Positions 23,876-33,689 of a stretch of DNA of 64,000 bases are shown here, one piece after another. The stretch spans positions 1 through 64,000 of the forward strand of contig JAENZN010000003.1 in assembly GCA_016841245.1 (NCBI GenBank), given 5' to 3'. A program made the position numbers and the translations under genes. The stretch is from Syntrophomonas sp. (GTDB taxonomy: Bacteria; Bacillota; Syntrophomonadia; Syntrophomonadales; Syntrophomonadaceae). A model generated the notes under the pieces. The model saw only the letters and a program-made list of their open reading frames with translations, ran no database searches and was not told where the DNA came from. Numbering within the stretch: the stretch's first letter is position 1; every line of letters starts with the position of its first letter.

Positions 23876-26800
23876 CCTTCCTCACACTCATTCCCCACGC
23901 CGCGGTTTCGGTATGCTTGATATATGCATTGTCCGCAATGAAGGTTCCGGTAAGAACTGCTCTGGCGTAGTAGACAATAGGCGCCTGCTTTTTGGAATTG
24001 TAATACCTGCTGTCTTTATCTATATTGATAAGTGAAAAACTGATTTTTTGTCCCTCTATCTCTTCCGTCCACCAGTTATAATCCCAACTGCCCTTACTGG
24101 AAACATAGCGCATGCCCGATGGAATGTATTCCGACAGCTCATACCATCCTTTGGGGGCGTCCTCGCTAAAAGTAGGTATTAAGGTGATCTTTACCAGGGA
24201 AGACTGGGTGATAGATGTTCCATCTACAGGCTCAATGATCTTCTGGAGCGAAACAAAGTTGGAATTTACGTCGACCACATCTGCGGCACTGCCGGTGAAT
24301 GCAGCCGTGACTCCGACATCTCCGCTGACTGGTTTGAAATTGGCTGCTTTCAATTCCTCAGCAGTCATGTCCAGTATGCAGGCCTGGTTTTTATCAATGT
24401 TTACGTTTTTAAGCGATCCGTTTTCCATATAGCTGAAGGCGGCTTCGGCCCCGTCAGTCTTAGGTTTCTCACGTATATAGGCCAGTCGCTCCAGACAGGT
24501 GGTCACCTCATTGGATGAGTTGGCAATGATATATCGCAGCATGCCATCCAAGTCGTCCCGGCCGGTTTTCATGGCTGTAAGCGCGGCGAGAGCTGTACAC
24601 TCGATATCGGTGTCCCTGCTTTCTCCGCTGTTTAAATAGACCCATGGATCGTTTTTGGTGATAAGCGGGGCAGCTATCTGGTCATAGTATTTTTCGGCGT
24701 TATCCAGGTCTCCTATAAACGCCAGCGCTGCGGTCAGGTAAAGCTTTTCCTGCAAGCTAAACGATTTCTCATTTTCCAGCAGATAGCGAACATCAATCAG
24801 AACCGGTTCCCGCAGGGCCGCCAGTCCCATATATGCAGCTGCGATATCGGTTGGCTGTGAATTTTTATTGCTGATAACCTGGTTCAAATAAGCAGCGGCA
24901 GCAGTGGTATTCAGGTATTCGGGCGCTGCTGCGCACAGCCTGGCGGTAAGTTCGGTCTGAGGTTCACCATAGTCAAGCAGTTTAACGCCTCCGGTATAAT
25001 CCTGAAGAGACCCCGGTTCCAGTTCCTCGGTCTGGGTACCATAAAAATAATAGGGCAGATCTTTTCCGTAAAGTTCCTTTAACAGCTTCTGGGCTGCAGC
25101 CCGGCTGGCACGGATGTCGGCCCGTACGCCGTAGCCAGAGGCCAGGCTCTGCAGGCACTCGTTATACAACGAGCGGGATTGGTCAAAGAAGACCAGTGTA
25201 ACCGGTGATCGCAGGGCATTGATATCAATCCCCTCTGTCAGGGAAAAGGTCTTTATGACCGGTATTTCCAGCGCACTGCCCACAACCCGGAAGCTCTTTT
25301 CGATGCTGTCAGTGCCTGCGGCGGATTTTGCCGTAACTGTAAGTGTGTAGTCTCCCGCCGGTCCCGTTCCAAAATTAAGGTTTACATATTCCTGTGCTTT
25401 TCCGCTTCCGGCAAAGTCTTTTTTGGTACCGTCCGGATAGCGGAGCACCGCATTGAACTCAACACCGTCGCTGCTTTTGAGGGCTGTACCAAACCCGCGA
25501 ACGGCAGCCGCCAGGTTGTCTCCCTGGATAAACACCTTATTTATCAGCAGGTCGGCAAAAAACGGCTGAGTGGTTTTGATATCCATACGGCTGTTTCCGG
25601 CATAAACACCATTGGACACAGCCAGGGCAGTCACACGCCATGCAGTCAGGTTGTCGGGAAGACTGAAGGTCAGAGAAGCATGACCCTGTTTATCTGTAGT
25701 TGTGGTCAGAAATGCAGCGGTATCGAGAAAATTCTTGCGGATATAATCCGAACCGCCCTCTCCTCCTCCTTCTGCTATAGACGACCCGCTGAAATCATGC
25801 TGGACATAAGAAGAATAAGTGGTGACCCGCGGATAAAAATAGCGGGAATAAATTTCTCCCAGCGGGTCTGCATTCTGATCGGCTACCGCAAAAGCGGCTT
25901 CATCAACAACACTTACGCATACTGCAGCTCCGTTTACCGGTTTTTGATTTTTATCAGTGACATAGATGTCCAAATGGACTTCACTGCCTGGGGCAAAGCT
26001 GTCCCCGTCCGGGACCGTAGTAACAGTGAGCTGCATTTCATCGGGATCATAAGCAAGAAAGTCTTTTGCAACCGGGAAGATATTTTTTCCGTCAAAGTAA
26101 GCTCCACAAATAGCGATATTGGGAATATCAGATTGGTTGAATGTGTAATCAAAACTTGTTCCCTCGGTTGTTTTATAGTCTCCCAGGCTGTTTTGGACGA
26201 CTGCATAAAGCAGCCTGCCTTGATTGAGTGAGGGATGGCTGTTTTCAAGCAGTTTGATGTTAACCGTATCGCCGACCGAGAAACCCTCGGAGTCCTGGTG
26301 GGAAAAGGTGTAATACTTGATATCGGACTGGCTGGGATACATATTGCCGTAAAAGTAGACCTGCTCACTGATAGCGCTGCCGCGTGTATCGGCACACTCG
26401 ATCAGGGCATAGTAATAGTGCTCGCTGGTGTTGCTGTAGCCGAGCTTATCAAAAAGCAGGCTGCCGTTTTGTGTGATTCCGGTCCGCGTTTCTACCTGCT
26501 TTTCAGATTTTTCATATCGATATTTAGGTATAGTGACCTTGTTGATATAGTCGTAGTAGGTGCCTTCCTGAATCCTGTTCCAGGTTACTTCGAAAATCTT
26601 GATTGTGACAGGTATATCGATACTCGCCCCTTTGATATGCTCATAATTGTCCGTGTAAATGTCATTCCCGTTTTTAAGTGAACTAATGTCGATGCGGTTG
26701 GTATCCACGTTTATGGAAAAGCCATCGGGATTCTCTTTCAAAGTGCTTTGTATCATGGTATCCCTGGGGAACACTATGATAGTACCAGTAGTGCTAGATT

Positions 26801-28727
26801 GGGCATCCTCTGCGCCCGCGGTATTGATTGAGTAGTAAAGGGACTCCGGATGCCATGAGCTTTTGGTATATTTGAACTCCAGGCCGGTCTGAAACATCCC
26901 GTTTTCATTGCTGTTTACTCTCAGGTTTTCGTCTATTCCACCGTTGTACACGTCAAACGGCATATTTCCTGCAGGAGTTCCATCGAAAAATGACGCCCTG
27001 CCGGTCAGGTTTATCGGCTCCCAGGCAGAATAGGCCGGTTTATCGGTAGTGGCCTCAATTACATAGGAAGGTTTAACATATTCTCCCACAACAACATTGG
27101 TGTTACAATAGACTGTATTGTCGGAAATCAATTTCAGGCTGTAATAACCGGAAGCCAGACCTGAAATTGCTATTTCCCCTGAAAAAGCACCCGCATCATC
27201 CAGACTTACCTTGGTTTTTAGGGGGGTTTCGTCATATGCCCCTATATCCAGCTGCAGTTCAGCCTCCCTGGGCGGATTTGATTTCCCGTCCTTGGGAAGA
27301 ACAATTCCCCATATGGATACGGTATCGGTCGGCTGGTATTTCTCCCGGTCGGTGTAAATATAGGTGTAATACTGCTCATCGACCTTTCTCGAATCATCGG
27401 GCCTGGTTAGACTGAGCTCGGCTGCGAAGGGCAGTCCTTCACCTTTAAGCATTAGCGAATTAAAGCCGTCCGCATCAAGTTCCGGCGTGTTGATACGTGC
27501 GGTACCGTCAGCGGCAGTCTTTGAACTTATTCCGTTAATATCTGCCTGCACCCCCTCAACCGGAGAAGAACTGCCCGTGTCATTTACCCAGACCAGTTCA
27601 GCACCGTTGACAGACATGACATACACGGCATAAGGGTGAATCTGAAGAAATTTCTGTATGTGTCCCGTGTTGTCACCGGCAGTATTGTCTTCTGCGGCAT
27701 CTATTAGATAGTGACCTTCGGGAAGCTTTTCCGGCAAAACAATATATGCAGGCGACCAGGTTTGCTGAGGATTTTCTCTTCTGATTTCAGTTGTAAAATC
27801 CCATATCTGCTCTAAACTTTCCGATGGAGCAAAATAATTGTTTTCATAACCCAGCTGGTCGTTTAAATAATCATGCCTTGCCTTAAGGGCCTTTAAATAC
27901 GAGCCGGAATCGGAAAACTTAAACACCCGTACTCTGAGATCGGTTCCATTGTAGTGCTCGCTGGCCCTGACCTCAATGACCGGAGTTACATTGGGGGCGA
28001 AGGTCTCCGCTGCTTCTCCGTTTATGTATAGATAGTTGCTGTTGGTGGCGGTTTCATTGGTTCGAAAGGAAAAAGTATAATCCTCGCCTAAAAGCTCACC
28101 GCCCGATGACTTCAGACCCTTATCGATGGTAACCTTATAAAGGGTGTTGGGTTGAAGACCATTCGGGACAAAAACCCAGGTCTTTCCGTGTTTTTCGTAT
28201 TTTCCGGCAGCAGAGGGTTCGATCCTAAAGCTATTCTGGAAATCTGCCACATCCAGGTAAGACAGGCTGATTTCTATTCCAGTATTGACAGGAACTCTTT
28301 TGCTTTTATCAGCGGGAAGGGTCTGAGTTATCCGAAAGATATTCTCAGTCTGGAAAGCCCATGAATAAGGTTTGAGCGTATCAGCTTGGGTAAAACTTAT
28401 AATGGAATCGGGTTCAAGCTCTTCATCAAAATTCAAAATATATTGATTTCCGGACTGGTGTTTAAGTGCATATTTGGTTAACGGTGTTACCGCAATGCTA
28501 TTTCTGACCGCTTGCTCGTTCATATGTTCCGAGCAGGTAAGCAGAAACCCCGTATTGGTTTTCACTCCATGCCCGGTAGTATCCAAAGCACTTATTTCTA
28601 CAACCGTTCCGGAACTCAAACTTGACCTTGAAGCTGTAAAGTAATAGACTGCTAGCCCTGCTGCTGCCACTGCTATTAAGGCAAGGGCAATACATAGCTT
28701 TTTGTTCAGTATAAGTTTATTAAGCAT
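23856..28727 (-). CDS. Bacterial alpha-2-macroglobulin-like surface protein
   Basis: A 1623-residue protein with an N-terminal membrane anchor (about residues 10-30). Ig-like Big_5 domains come first (about 40-230), then MG2-type strands (YTDREKYQPTDTVSIWG, near 460), further macroglobulin repeats, the bait-region domain (about 910-1010), the A2M domain (LPDNLTAWRVTALAV, near 1060) and a helical thioester-type domain (about 1180-1480). The reactive CxEQ thioester is absent: the place reads NECLQS with Cys near 1191. Bacterial A2Ms trap attacking proteases; a form without thioester would trap without covalent capture. GGAG precedes the ATG. The MEMO lipoprotein follows with a 20-base overlap. 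Confidence 0.85.
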   Translation of the reverse strand: MLNKLILNKKLCIALALIAVAAAGLAVYYFTASRSSLSSGTVVEISALDTTGHGVKTNTGFLLTCSEHMNEQAVRNSIAVTPLTKYALKHQSGNQYILNFDEELEPDSIISFTQADTLKPYSWAFQTENIFRITQTLPADKSKRVPVNTGIEISLSYLDVADFQNSFRIEPSAAGKYEKHGKTWVFVPNGLQPNTLYKVTIDKGLKSSGGELLGEDYTFSFRTNETATNSNYLYINGEAAETFAPNVTPVIEVRASEHYNGTDLRVRVFKFSDSGSYLKALKARHDYLNDQLGYENNYFAPSESLEQIWDFTTEIRRENPQQTWSPAYIVLPEKLPEGHYLIDAAEDNTAGDNTGHIQKFLQIHPYAVYVMSVNGAELVWVNDTGSSSPVEGVQADINGISSKTAADGTARINTPELDADGFNSLMLKGEGLPFAAELSLTRPDDSRKVDEQYYTYIYTDREKYQPTDTVSIWGIVLPKDGKSNPPREAELQLDIGAYDETPLKTKVSLDDAGAFSGEIAISGLASGYYSLKLISDNTVYCNTNVVVGEYVKPSYVIEATTDKPAYSAWEPINLTGRASFFDGTPAGNMPFDVYNGGIDENLRVNSNENGMFQTGLEFKYTKSSWHPESLYYSINTAGAEDAQSSTTGTIIVFPRDTMIQSTLKENPDGFSINVDTNRIDISSLKNGNDIYTDNYEHIKGASIDIPVTIKIFEVTWNRIQEGTYYDYINKVTIPKYRYEKSEKQVETRTGITQNGSLLFDKLGYSNTSEHYYYALIECADTRGSAISEQVYFYGNMYPSQSDIKYYTFSHQDSEGFSVGDTVNIKLLENSHPSLNQGRLLYAVVQNSLGDYKTTEGTSFDYTFNQSDIPNIAICGAYFDGKNIFPVAKDFLAYDPDEMQLTVTTVPDGDSFAPGSEVHLDIYVTDKNQKPVNGAAVCVSVVDEAAFAVADQNADPLGEIYSRYFYPRVTTYSSYVQHDFSGSSIAEGGGEGGSDYIRKNFLDTAAFLTTTTDKQGHASLTFSLPDNLTAWRVTALAVSNGVYAGNSRMDIKTTQPFFADLLINKVFIQGDNLAAAVRGFGTALKSSDGVEFNAVLRYPDGTKKDFAGSGKAQEYVNLNFGTGPAGDYTLTVTAKSAAGTDSIEKSFRVVGSALEIPVIKTFSLTEGIDINALRSPVTLVFFDQSRSLYNECLQSLASGYGVRADIRASRAAAQKLLKELYGKDLPYYFYGTQTEELEPGSLQDYTGGVKLLDYGEPQTELTARLCAAAPEYLNTTAAAAYLNQVISNKNSQPTDIAAAYMGLAALREPVLIDVRYLLENEKSFSLQEKLYLTAALAFIGDLDNAEKYYDQIAAPLITKNDPWVYLNSGESRDTDIECTALAALTAMKTGRDDLDGMLRYIIANSSNEVTTCLERLAYIREKPKTDGAEAAFSYMENGSLKNVNIDKNQACILDMTAEELKAANFKPVSGDVGVTAAFTGSAADVVDVNSNFVSLQKIIEPVDGTSITQSSLVKITLIPTFSEDAPKGWYELSEYIPSGMRYVSSKGSWDYNWWTEEIEGQKISFSLINIDKDSRYYNSKKQAPIVYYARAVLTGTFIADNAYIKHTETAAWGMSVRKDVTIGE

Positions 28728-29026
28728 GGGTTGATTTCTCCTCTCCGATTTGCTTGCTGACTAACCCTGCATAAACGGTGGTTTCTATATTTACATCCGT
28801 CTACCAACGTATACGCAAGCTGGTTAATATTTCTTCCATCCAATAGATAAACGGTAAATTTTACTAATTATATTATAGTATTAATTATAACGTTTAGCTG
28901 GTGGAAGACAAGGTTGACAGGGGGGGGGGTAAGATGGCCGAGGATGGGGCGGAGCTGTAGCAGGTTGCACTACGCAAAGCATTCGTGTCAAGACAATCTT
29001 CGGTTGAGATAATCTGGACAGTTAAA
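28728..29026. other. Intergenic region with a run of ten G
   Basis: No gene. It should hold the leftward promoter of the A2M-MEMO pair in its AT-rich part (28855-28900). A homopolymer of ten G lies at 28920-28929, about 190 bases upstream of the A2M start codon. Confidence 0.5.
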
Positions 29027-30148
29027 CTATTTATCGTCTGCCAGACTATTTGTACCATTCATTACATCATTTATCATAATCGATACCACTTTGTCCGGTT
29101 CTTCGAATATCGGACTATGTGCTGAGTTTTTAAAGAGATAAAATCCTTTAACCGGAACCTTTAGATGGACAAGATAATCCCCCGACAGCTGATAATTTAC
29201 TGTATAGTCATAAATTCCTGAAAAAAAATATACTGGAATATCAAGTTTTTGAATCATCTTTCGTAAATCTGTTTCATCCATTTCCTGGAACAGAGAAGTA
29301 TTACGCGAAAAGATCTTACCTTTCCATATATTGATTTTTTCGCTTAAAGTATATTCCTTGTTTTTAAGCGAAGCCAAAAACAGGCCGCTGACTACGGACT
29401 TCATATCATGGGTTGTTCCAATACCCGCCTTATGCATTATAGCGTCCCTCATCCCGGCATATTCATCTGACTCATAATCAACTTTTTTAATCTTTGCTGC
29501 TGTTCTGTTATTCCCCACGTTTTCGTAATACTGAAGCATATATTCATAGGCCAGTTTCTCTGATTCATTTTGATATGTTACCTGTTCTACTCCTATGTAT
29601 GCGTTATATAATTCCGGAGCTTGGTCAACGGCTTGAATAGCAATAAAAGTTCCCCATGAATGGGCCATAAGATAGATTTTATCCTGACCAAATCGTTCAC
29701 GCAGATAATTTGTCACAGCAATTGTATCATCAATAAACTGCTCTGTAGTCATGGTGTTTTCATCAGTATCACCATGGTACGATAAGCCGGCTCCTCTTTG
29801 GTCCCACCAAACCACTGTAAAATAATCTTCAAGTCCGGTTGGATAATTCTCCTGGAGAAAATACTCCGTCATTCCGGGTCCGCCATGTACAAACAAAAGT
29901 AATGGATTCGAAACATCTTTACCCTTAATGATCATTCCCATCTCAATATTATTAACTTCCACGAATACTTTTTCGTAAATGCTGTTTTCTAACCTATTAC
30001 CGTTCTCATCTGTAAATTGCGTTAATTCGCCCGGGCTTAAGGTCAGAAGAACTGCCAGGCAGGCTATAATACATAGGAATATTATACTAAGTAACATAAA
30101 CATTGTGTATCTTACCTTTCTTTTCCTTGTGGCAGCTATCTTCTTCAT
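29027..30148 (-). CDS. Membrane-anchored alpha/beta hydrolase (proline iminopeptidase-like)
   Basis: About 373 residues with an N-terminal membrane anchor (TMFMLLSIIFLCIIACLAVLL) and an alpha/beta hydrolase body. The oxyanion segment is FVHGGPGM, followed by VVWWDQRGAGLS as in prolyl iminopeptidases; the nucleophile elbow is MAHSWGT (Ser), and the histidine lies in NSAHSPIFEEP near the end. The substrate is unknown. The ATG at 30148 is chosen because GAAAGG lies upstream; an in-frame TTG at 30166 lies before that site. The TetR gene ends one base before that TTG, so the two form an operon. Confidence 0.85.
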   Translation of the reverse strand: MKKIAATRKRKVRYTMFMLLSIIFLCIIACLAVLLTLSPGELTQFTDENGNRLENSIYEKVFVEVNNIEMGMIIKGKDVSNPLLLFVHGGPGMTEYFLQENYPTGLEDYFTVVWWDQRGAGLSYHGDTDENTMTTEQFIDDTIAVTNYLRERFGQDKIYLMAHSWGTFIAIQAVDQAPELYNAYIGVEQVTYQNESEKLAYEYMLQYYENVGNNRTAAKIKKVDYESDEYAGMRDAIMHKAGIGTTHDMKSVVSGLFLASLKNKEYTLSEKINIWKGKIFSRNTSLFQEMDETDLRKMIQKLDIPVYFFSGIYDYTVNYQLSGDYLVHLKVPVKGFYLFKNSAHSPIFEEPDKVVSIMINDVMNGTNSLADDK

Positions 30149-30166
30149 TATAATTTGACCTTTCAA

Positions 30167-30748
30167 TCATTTATGCACGATAATATCCTCTATTTTTTGT
30201 TCCCAATCATAATCGTAAGAGATCCCTTTCATAGTTAATATTGCCGCCAGCCCATGAACGGTTGCCCATTCTGAAATAACGATATCTTTAATTTCATTTT
30301 TGGGCATTCCCATTTTCCTGAAGACTCTGAATGTTAATTTTCTCAGCAATTCAAATGGCGGATAATTATTCGCACCATCATCATTCATGTTGAGATCTAC
30401 TCTTACTAAAGACTGTGAAAATAGAAATTCAAAATACTGTGGGTTCCTTATAAAAAACATAACATAGCATTTTCCCAATTTTATTATTGCAGTCGGACTG
30501 TCCAAGTCTTCGTCCTTGATGGATTTTTTCAGCTCAGCGGTAAATTGATCTGTAACATGATTTTGCATGGCCTTAAGTAATTCTTCTTTACTTTTAAAAT
30601 GACTATAGGGGGCTGCATTGCTTACGCCGCATAAAGCCGCAACTCTGCGCAAAGAGAAATGCTTTTCGCCCTCTTCATTAATCAGATTGATTCCTGCTTC
30701 AATCAGGCCCTCTTTTAAATTGCCGTGATGATAACTTTTTTCCGCCAT
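30167..30748 (-). CDS. TetR/AcrR-family regulator of the hydrolase operon
   Basis: About 193 residues. The helix-turn-helix lies at residues 10-56 (YHHGNLKEGLIEAGINLI, FSLRRVAALCGVSNAAPYSHF). The C-terminal part resembles the WHG/TetR_C_33 type. The start is the ATG at 30748, which has GGAGC at proper spacing; an upstream in-frame ATG at 30781 lacks one. It is transcribed ahead of the alpha/beta hydrolase, and a perfect 9-bp inverted repeat lies 44 bases upstream, so autoregulation of both genes is likely. Confidence 0.88.
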   Translation of the reverse strand: MAEKSYHHGNLKEGLIEAGINLINEEGEKHFSLRRVAALCGVSNAAPYSHFKSKEELLKAMQNHVTDQFTAELKKSIKDEDLDSPTAIIKLGKCYVMFFIRNPQYFEFLFSQSLVRVDLNMNDDGANNYPPFELLRKLTFRVFRKMGMPKNEIKDIVISEWATVHGLAAILTMKGISYDYDWEQKIEDIIVHK

Positions 30749-30791
30749 AAATATTGCTCCTAATCTTAACGTTGTATACATTATATTCTTA

Positions 30792-30812
30792 AATCTTTAC
30801 AGCGTAAAGATT
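30792..30812. promoter_or_regulatory. Inverted-repeat operator of the TetR/hydrolase operon
   Basis: AATCTTTAC and GTAAAGATT form a perfect 9-bp inverted repeat with a 3-base centre, 44 bases upstream of the TetR start codon. Size and symmetry fit a TetR dimer site. Confidence 0.65.
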
Positions 30813-31036
30813 GAGTTTGATTTTTAGGATATCAAATCAAACGTAATAAACCGTGAAGACAGCGGAAATTAATAAAATGGATGAGATCGCCGGAATATGC
30901 GAAGAGTAAGGGCTATTTACCGCACAATCTGCGGATGCAAAATGGGAGGACGCTTGGTGCTAACGACATCCTTGCCTTTTTTTCCCTATGCTATAGAAAC
31001 AATTATGATGTATCTGACGCAATGGTGCAGTAATGC

Positions 31037-32374
31037 TTATCTATTGCTTTTGCGCCAGATGTTCATTTTTTGAGCATCTTCAATTAATTCATCCCTTAGA
31101 TCAGGATGGGCTACATTAATCAACGCCTCAGCCCGCTGCCATGAAGAACGGCCGGCCAAGTCGGCTATGCCATATTCAGTTACTATACAATGGGCCTGGG
31201 AACGGGGAACCGTCACTATAGACCCTGGAGGCAGTGTGGGAACGATTCGAGACTTGAGATTTCCATTCTTGTCCTTATAAGAAGCGTTGCAACAGATAAA
31301 AGAAATCCCACCCTCGGACATATAAGCTCCCGTGGCAAAGTCAAGTTGGCCGCCGGTTCCGCTGATATGACGAGTTCCAGATGACTCTGAGGAAATCTGT
31401 CCATACAGGTCCACTTCCAAGCACGCATTTATGGATATGGTATTAGAATTTTGAGCGATTAGCCATGGGTTGTTGGTATATGTTGCCGGGTAGGTAGCTA
31501 ATAAAGGATTAAAATCAAGCCAATCATAAAGAAACTGACTGCCCAAGGCGAAGGCATAGGTAGATTTACCCTTGTCCACGCCCTTCTTGCGGTTGGTGAG
31601 TTTCCCTGCTTCATTGAGATGATAAAAGGCGTCCACCAGCATCTCCGAATTGCATCCCAAATCTTTAATGTCGGATTCAGCGAGCATAGTACCTACAAAG
31701 TTGGGGAGACCGCCAATACCCAGCTGAATACAGGCGCCATTCGGTATAAGGGGAACGATGTGTTCGGCGATTTTTATGTCCGTTGCGCTGGGCGAAGCGG
31801 CAGACATGACCTCGACCTCGGATTCAGCTTCTATGATATAATCAACCTCGGAAATATGAATAAGTTCGTCAGCTCCACCCAAAGCCCAGGGAAGATTTTC
31901 GTTCACTTCAAGTACAACCTTTTTAGCTGCTTCGATAGTTGCACGCCCAGAAGCACAAGCACAGTGGAGATTAAAAAAGCCGTCTTTGTTCATCTTGGTG
32001 ACCCGAAACATAGCCACATCGACCTGGTCGTTAATACTTTTTTGGTAGTATAGAGACTGGTTTCTAAACATCAAAGGACTGTAAAAAGCCCGTCTTTTAT
32101 CATGCAGCTTGCGATCATAAGCGGAAAAATGCCATGCATTCAGGGTGAACACTTCACCGTCTGGATCAGCCTCGATACAGGCCTGTGGACTTATACTTAG
32201 AACGTGGCGAATATTAATATCTTTTAACTCATCTTTCCGGGTCGCCAGTGCGTTATCAAGAGCTATTGGTTTGGAATGGCCGAAGCCATAGTCAATCCAG
32301 TCTCCACTCTGGACTATTTTAACTGCTTCTTTTGCGCTAAGCAGTTTTGATCTATATTCTTCGGTATAATTCAT
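31037..32374 (-). CDS. Acetyl-CoA hydrolase/CoA-transferase family (butyryl-CoA type)
   Basis: A 445-residue enzyme of the family that includes butyryl-CoA:acetate and 4-hydroxybutyrate CoA-transferases. It moves CoA between short-chain acids and suits a fermentative or syntrophic anaerobe. Visible marks are GDWIDYGFGHSKP near the N-terminus, QLGIGGLPN, and the catalytic-glutamate region INACLEVDLYGQISSESSG followed by SGTGGQLDFATGA. Length is normal. Exact acid preference cannot be told. AAGGAGC lies about 11 bases before the ATG. It stands alone, with a 255-base gap to the TetR gene and about 500 bases upstream. Confidence 0.88.
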   Translation of the reverse strand: MNYTEEYRSKLLSAKEAVKIVQSGDWIDYGFGHSKPIALDNALATRKDELKDINIRHVLSISPQACIEADPDGEVFTLNAWHFSAYDRKLHDKRRAFYSPLMFRNQSLYYQKSINDQVDVAMFRVTKMNKDGFFNLHCACASGRATIEAAKKVVLEVNENLPWALGGADELIHISEVDYIIEAESEVEVMSAASPSATDIKIAEHIVPLIPNGACIQLGIGGLPNFVGTMLAESDIKDLGCNSEMLVDAFYHLNEAGKLTNRKKGVDKGKSTYAFALGSQFLYDWLDFNPLLATYPATYTNNPWLIAQNSNTISINACLEVDLYGQISSESSGTRHISGTGGQLDFATGAYMSEGGISFICCNASYKDKNGNLKSRIVPTLPPGSIVTVPRSQAHCIVTEYGIADLAGRSSWQRAEALINVAHPDLRDELIEDAQKMNIWRKSNR

Positions 32375-32798
32375 TTAATATAATGCTCCTTATTATTTAT
32401 ATTCAGGGATAGCTAACCATATTAAAATTTCAATGTTTACCAAAAAAATGATAAAGATTGTAGTGGGGCCGATGGAATCTATATTCTGAGCCGGTGCTGT
32501 ATATTTTGGAAAATTGTTTTTCCCCTACACATATATTCGGCAATAAAGGATCATTTCCTTGTTCATTATTGGTTTTTTGCTCCGTTATTAGCTAAAACTA
32601 ATCACCTTCATGATGTTTGTTTTAACAATCGGAAAAGCCGGCGTCTCCTGATAAGCGGATTTGGCAGCCATGCCCCCCACCATGTAAATCCACGACCAAT
32701 CTGAGGATTAAGGTTGGTTATAGAATAGAATAAAACGAACGTTTGTCCCTAAATCCTCGCTATGAAAATTTTGGTAGAGAAATAAAATAATTTACTAT
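32375..32798. other. Intergenic region, CoA-transferase and tetR promoters
   Basis: No gene seen. The left end carries the leftward promoter of the CoA-transferase. The segment from about 32735 resembles DNA at 33690 and 33910, the upstream parts of the decayed tetR copies. The 14-mer TTTTTCCCCTACAC at 32517-32530 recurs at 36823-36836. Confidence 0.45.
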
Positions 32799-32815
32799 TG
32801 ACTGACGGTCGGTCA
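32799..32815. promoter_or_regulatory. TetR operator, copy 1
   Basis: TGACTGACGGTCGGTCA is a near-perfect palindrome (TGAC-GAC-GTC-GTCA) 58 bases upstream of the tetR start. A second partial half, ACTGGTCAGTCATT, follows near 32841. The same palindrome recurs at 33760 and 33977. Confidence 0.75.
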
Positions 32816-32873
32816 TGTGCTAAATTAGCATTATAGACCACTGGTCAGTCATTGAAGTATATAGGAGGTAATA

Positions 32874-33488
32874 ATGAAAAAGAGAATTGTTAAAGATCCG
32901 GAGGTGCGGCAGGCGGAAATATTGAAGACTGCTGGAGAACTATTCAAAACCCAAGGATATGGCAACACAACTGTGGAGACAATTATTCAGAAAGTGGGGA
33001 TAGCCAAAGGGACATTTTATTACTACTTTAAATCGAAGGAAGATATTCTGGATGCACTTGTTCACGAGATGGTCAATAAACTCTGTGAAGATTACCAAAA
33101 AATAGCAGCTGACCCTGAAAGGAGCGCTATGGATAAGATGCGCGAAATGCTAAGGGGTGAAAACAAACTTTCCGAACAAGAAAATGAGTTGACAGAAAAT
33201 CTGCATCGACCTGAGAATAGAGAACTCCATGAGCGGATCAACATTGAAATTATCTTAAGAATTTCACCTATAATTGCTCAAGTTATCGAACAAGGCAAAA
33301 AAGAATCGGTGTTCAATGTTGAAAATTCCCTGCAAACCCTTCAATTCCTTTTGGCGGGATCTCAATTCTTACTGGAATCAGGCCTCTTCAAGTGGAATGA
33401 GGAAGAGCAGGTGAAACACGTACTGTCTATGCAGGCCATTATTGAGCGGTCTTTAGGTGCTGCTCCGGGCTCCTTTTCTTTTATTTAA
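32874..33488 (+). CDS. TetR-family regulator of the CPBP/MFS genes
   Basis: A 204-residue TetR protein with the DNA-binding domain at residues 10-58 (ILKTAGELFKTQGYGNTTV, IIQKVGIAKGTFYYYFKSKE). The ligand domain is not assignable. AGGAGG precedes the ATG at 32874. Operators lie upstream of this gene and twice more ahead of the CPBP protease and MFS pump genes, so it probably represses itself and those two genes. Two decayed partial copies of its own 5' and 3' ends follow downstream. Confidence 0.88.
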   Translation: MKKRIVKDPEVRQAEILKTAGELFKTQGYGNTTVETIIQKVGIAKGTFYYYFKSKEDILDALVHEMVNKLCEDYQKIAADPERSAMDKMREMLRGENKLSEQENELTENLHRPENRELHERINIEIILRISPIIAQVIEQGKKESVFNVENSLQTLQFLLAGSQFLLESGLFKWNEEEQVKHVLSMQAIIERSLGAAPGSFSFI

Positions 33489-33689
33489 ACACTTGATTGA
33501 TGACATGTAATCAAATTTGAGGGCGGTAATTTACTGGAATCATTATAGTTATGAAGCATAACGGTGTATTCTCTGATTACATCGGTGCCGTGTATTTCTA
33601 TAACCATTTGGTAATAACTGCCGACTACATCTGTGCGAGGAGAATGATATGAAAAAGAGGAGTAAGAAAAGAATGTTAATCATTCTTCA

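Noticed and set aside
28920-28929. Run of ten G (and nine C at 20182) as phase-variation tracts
   Set aside because: Both lie about 190-210 bases from the nearest start codons with no promoter element placed around them; noted only as possible slippage sites.
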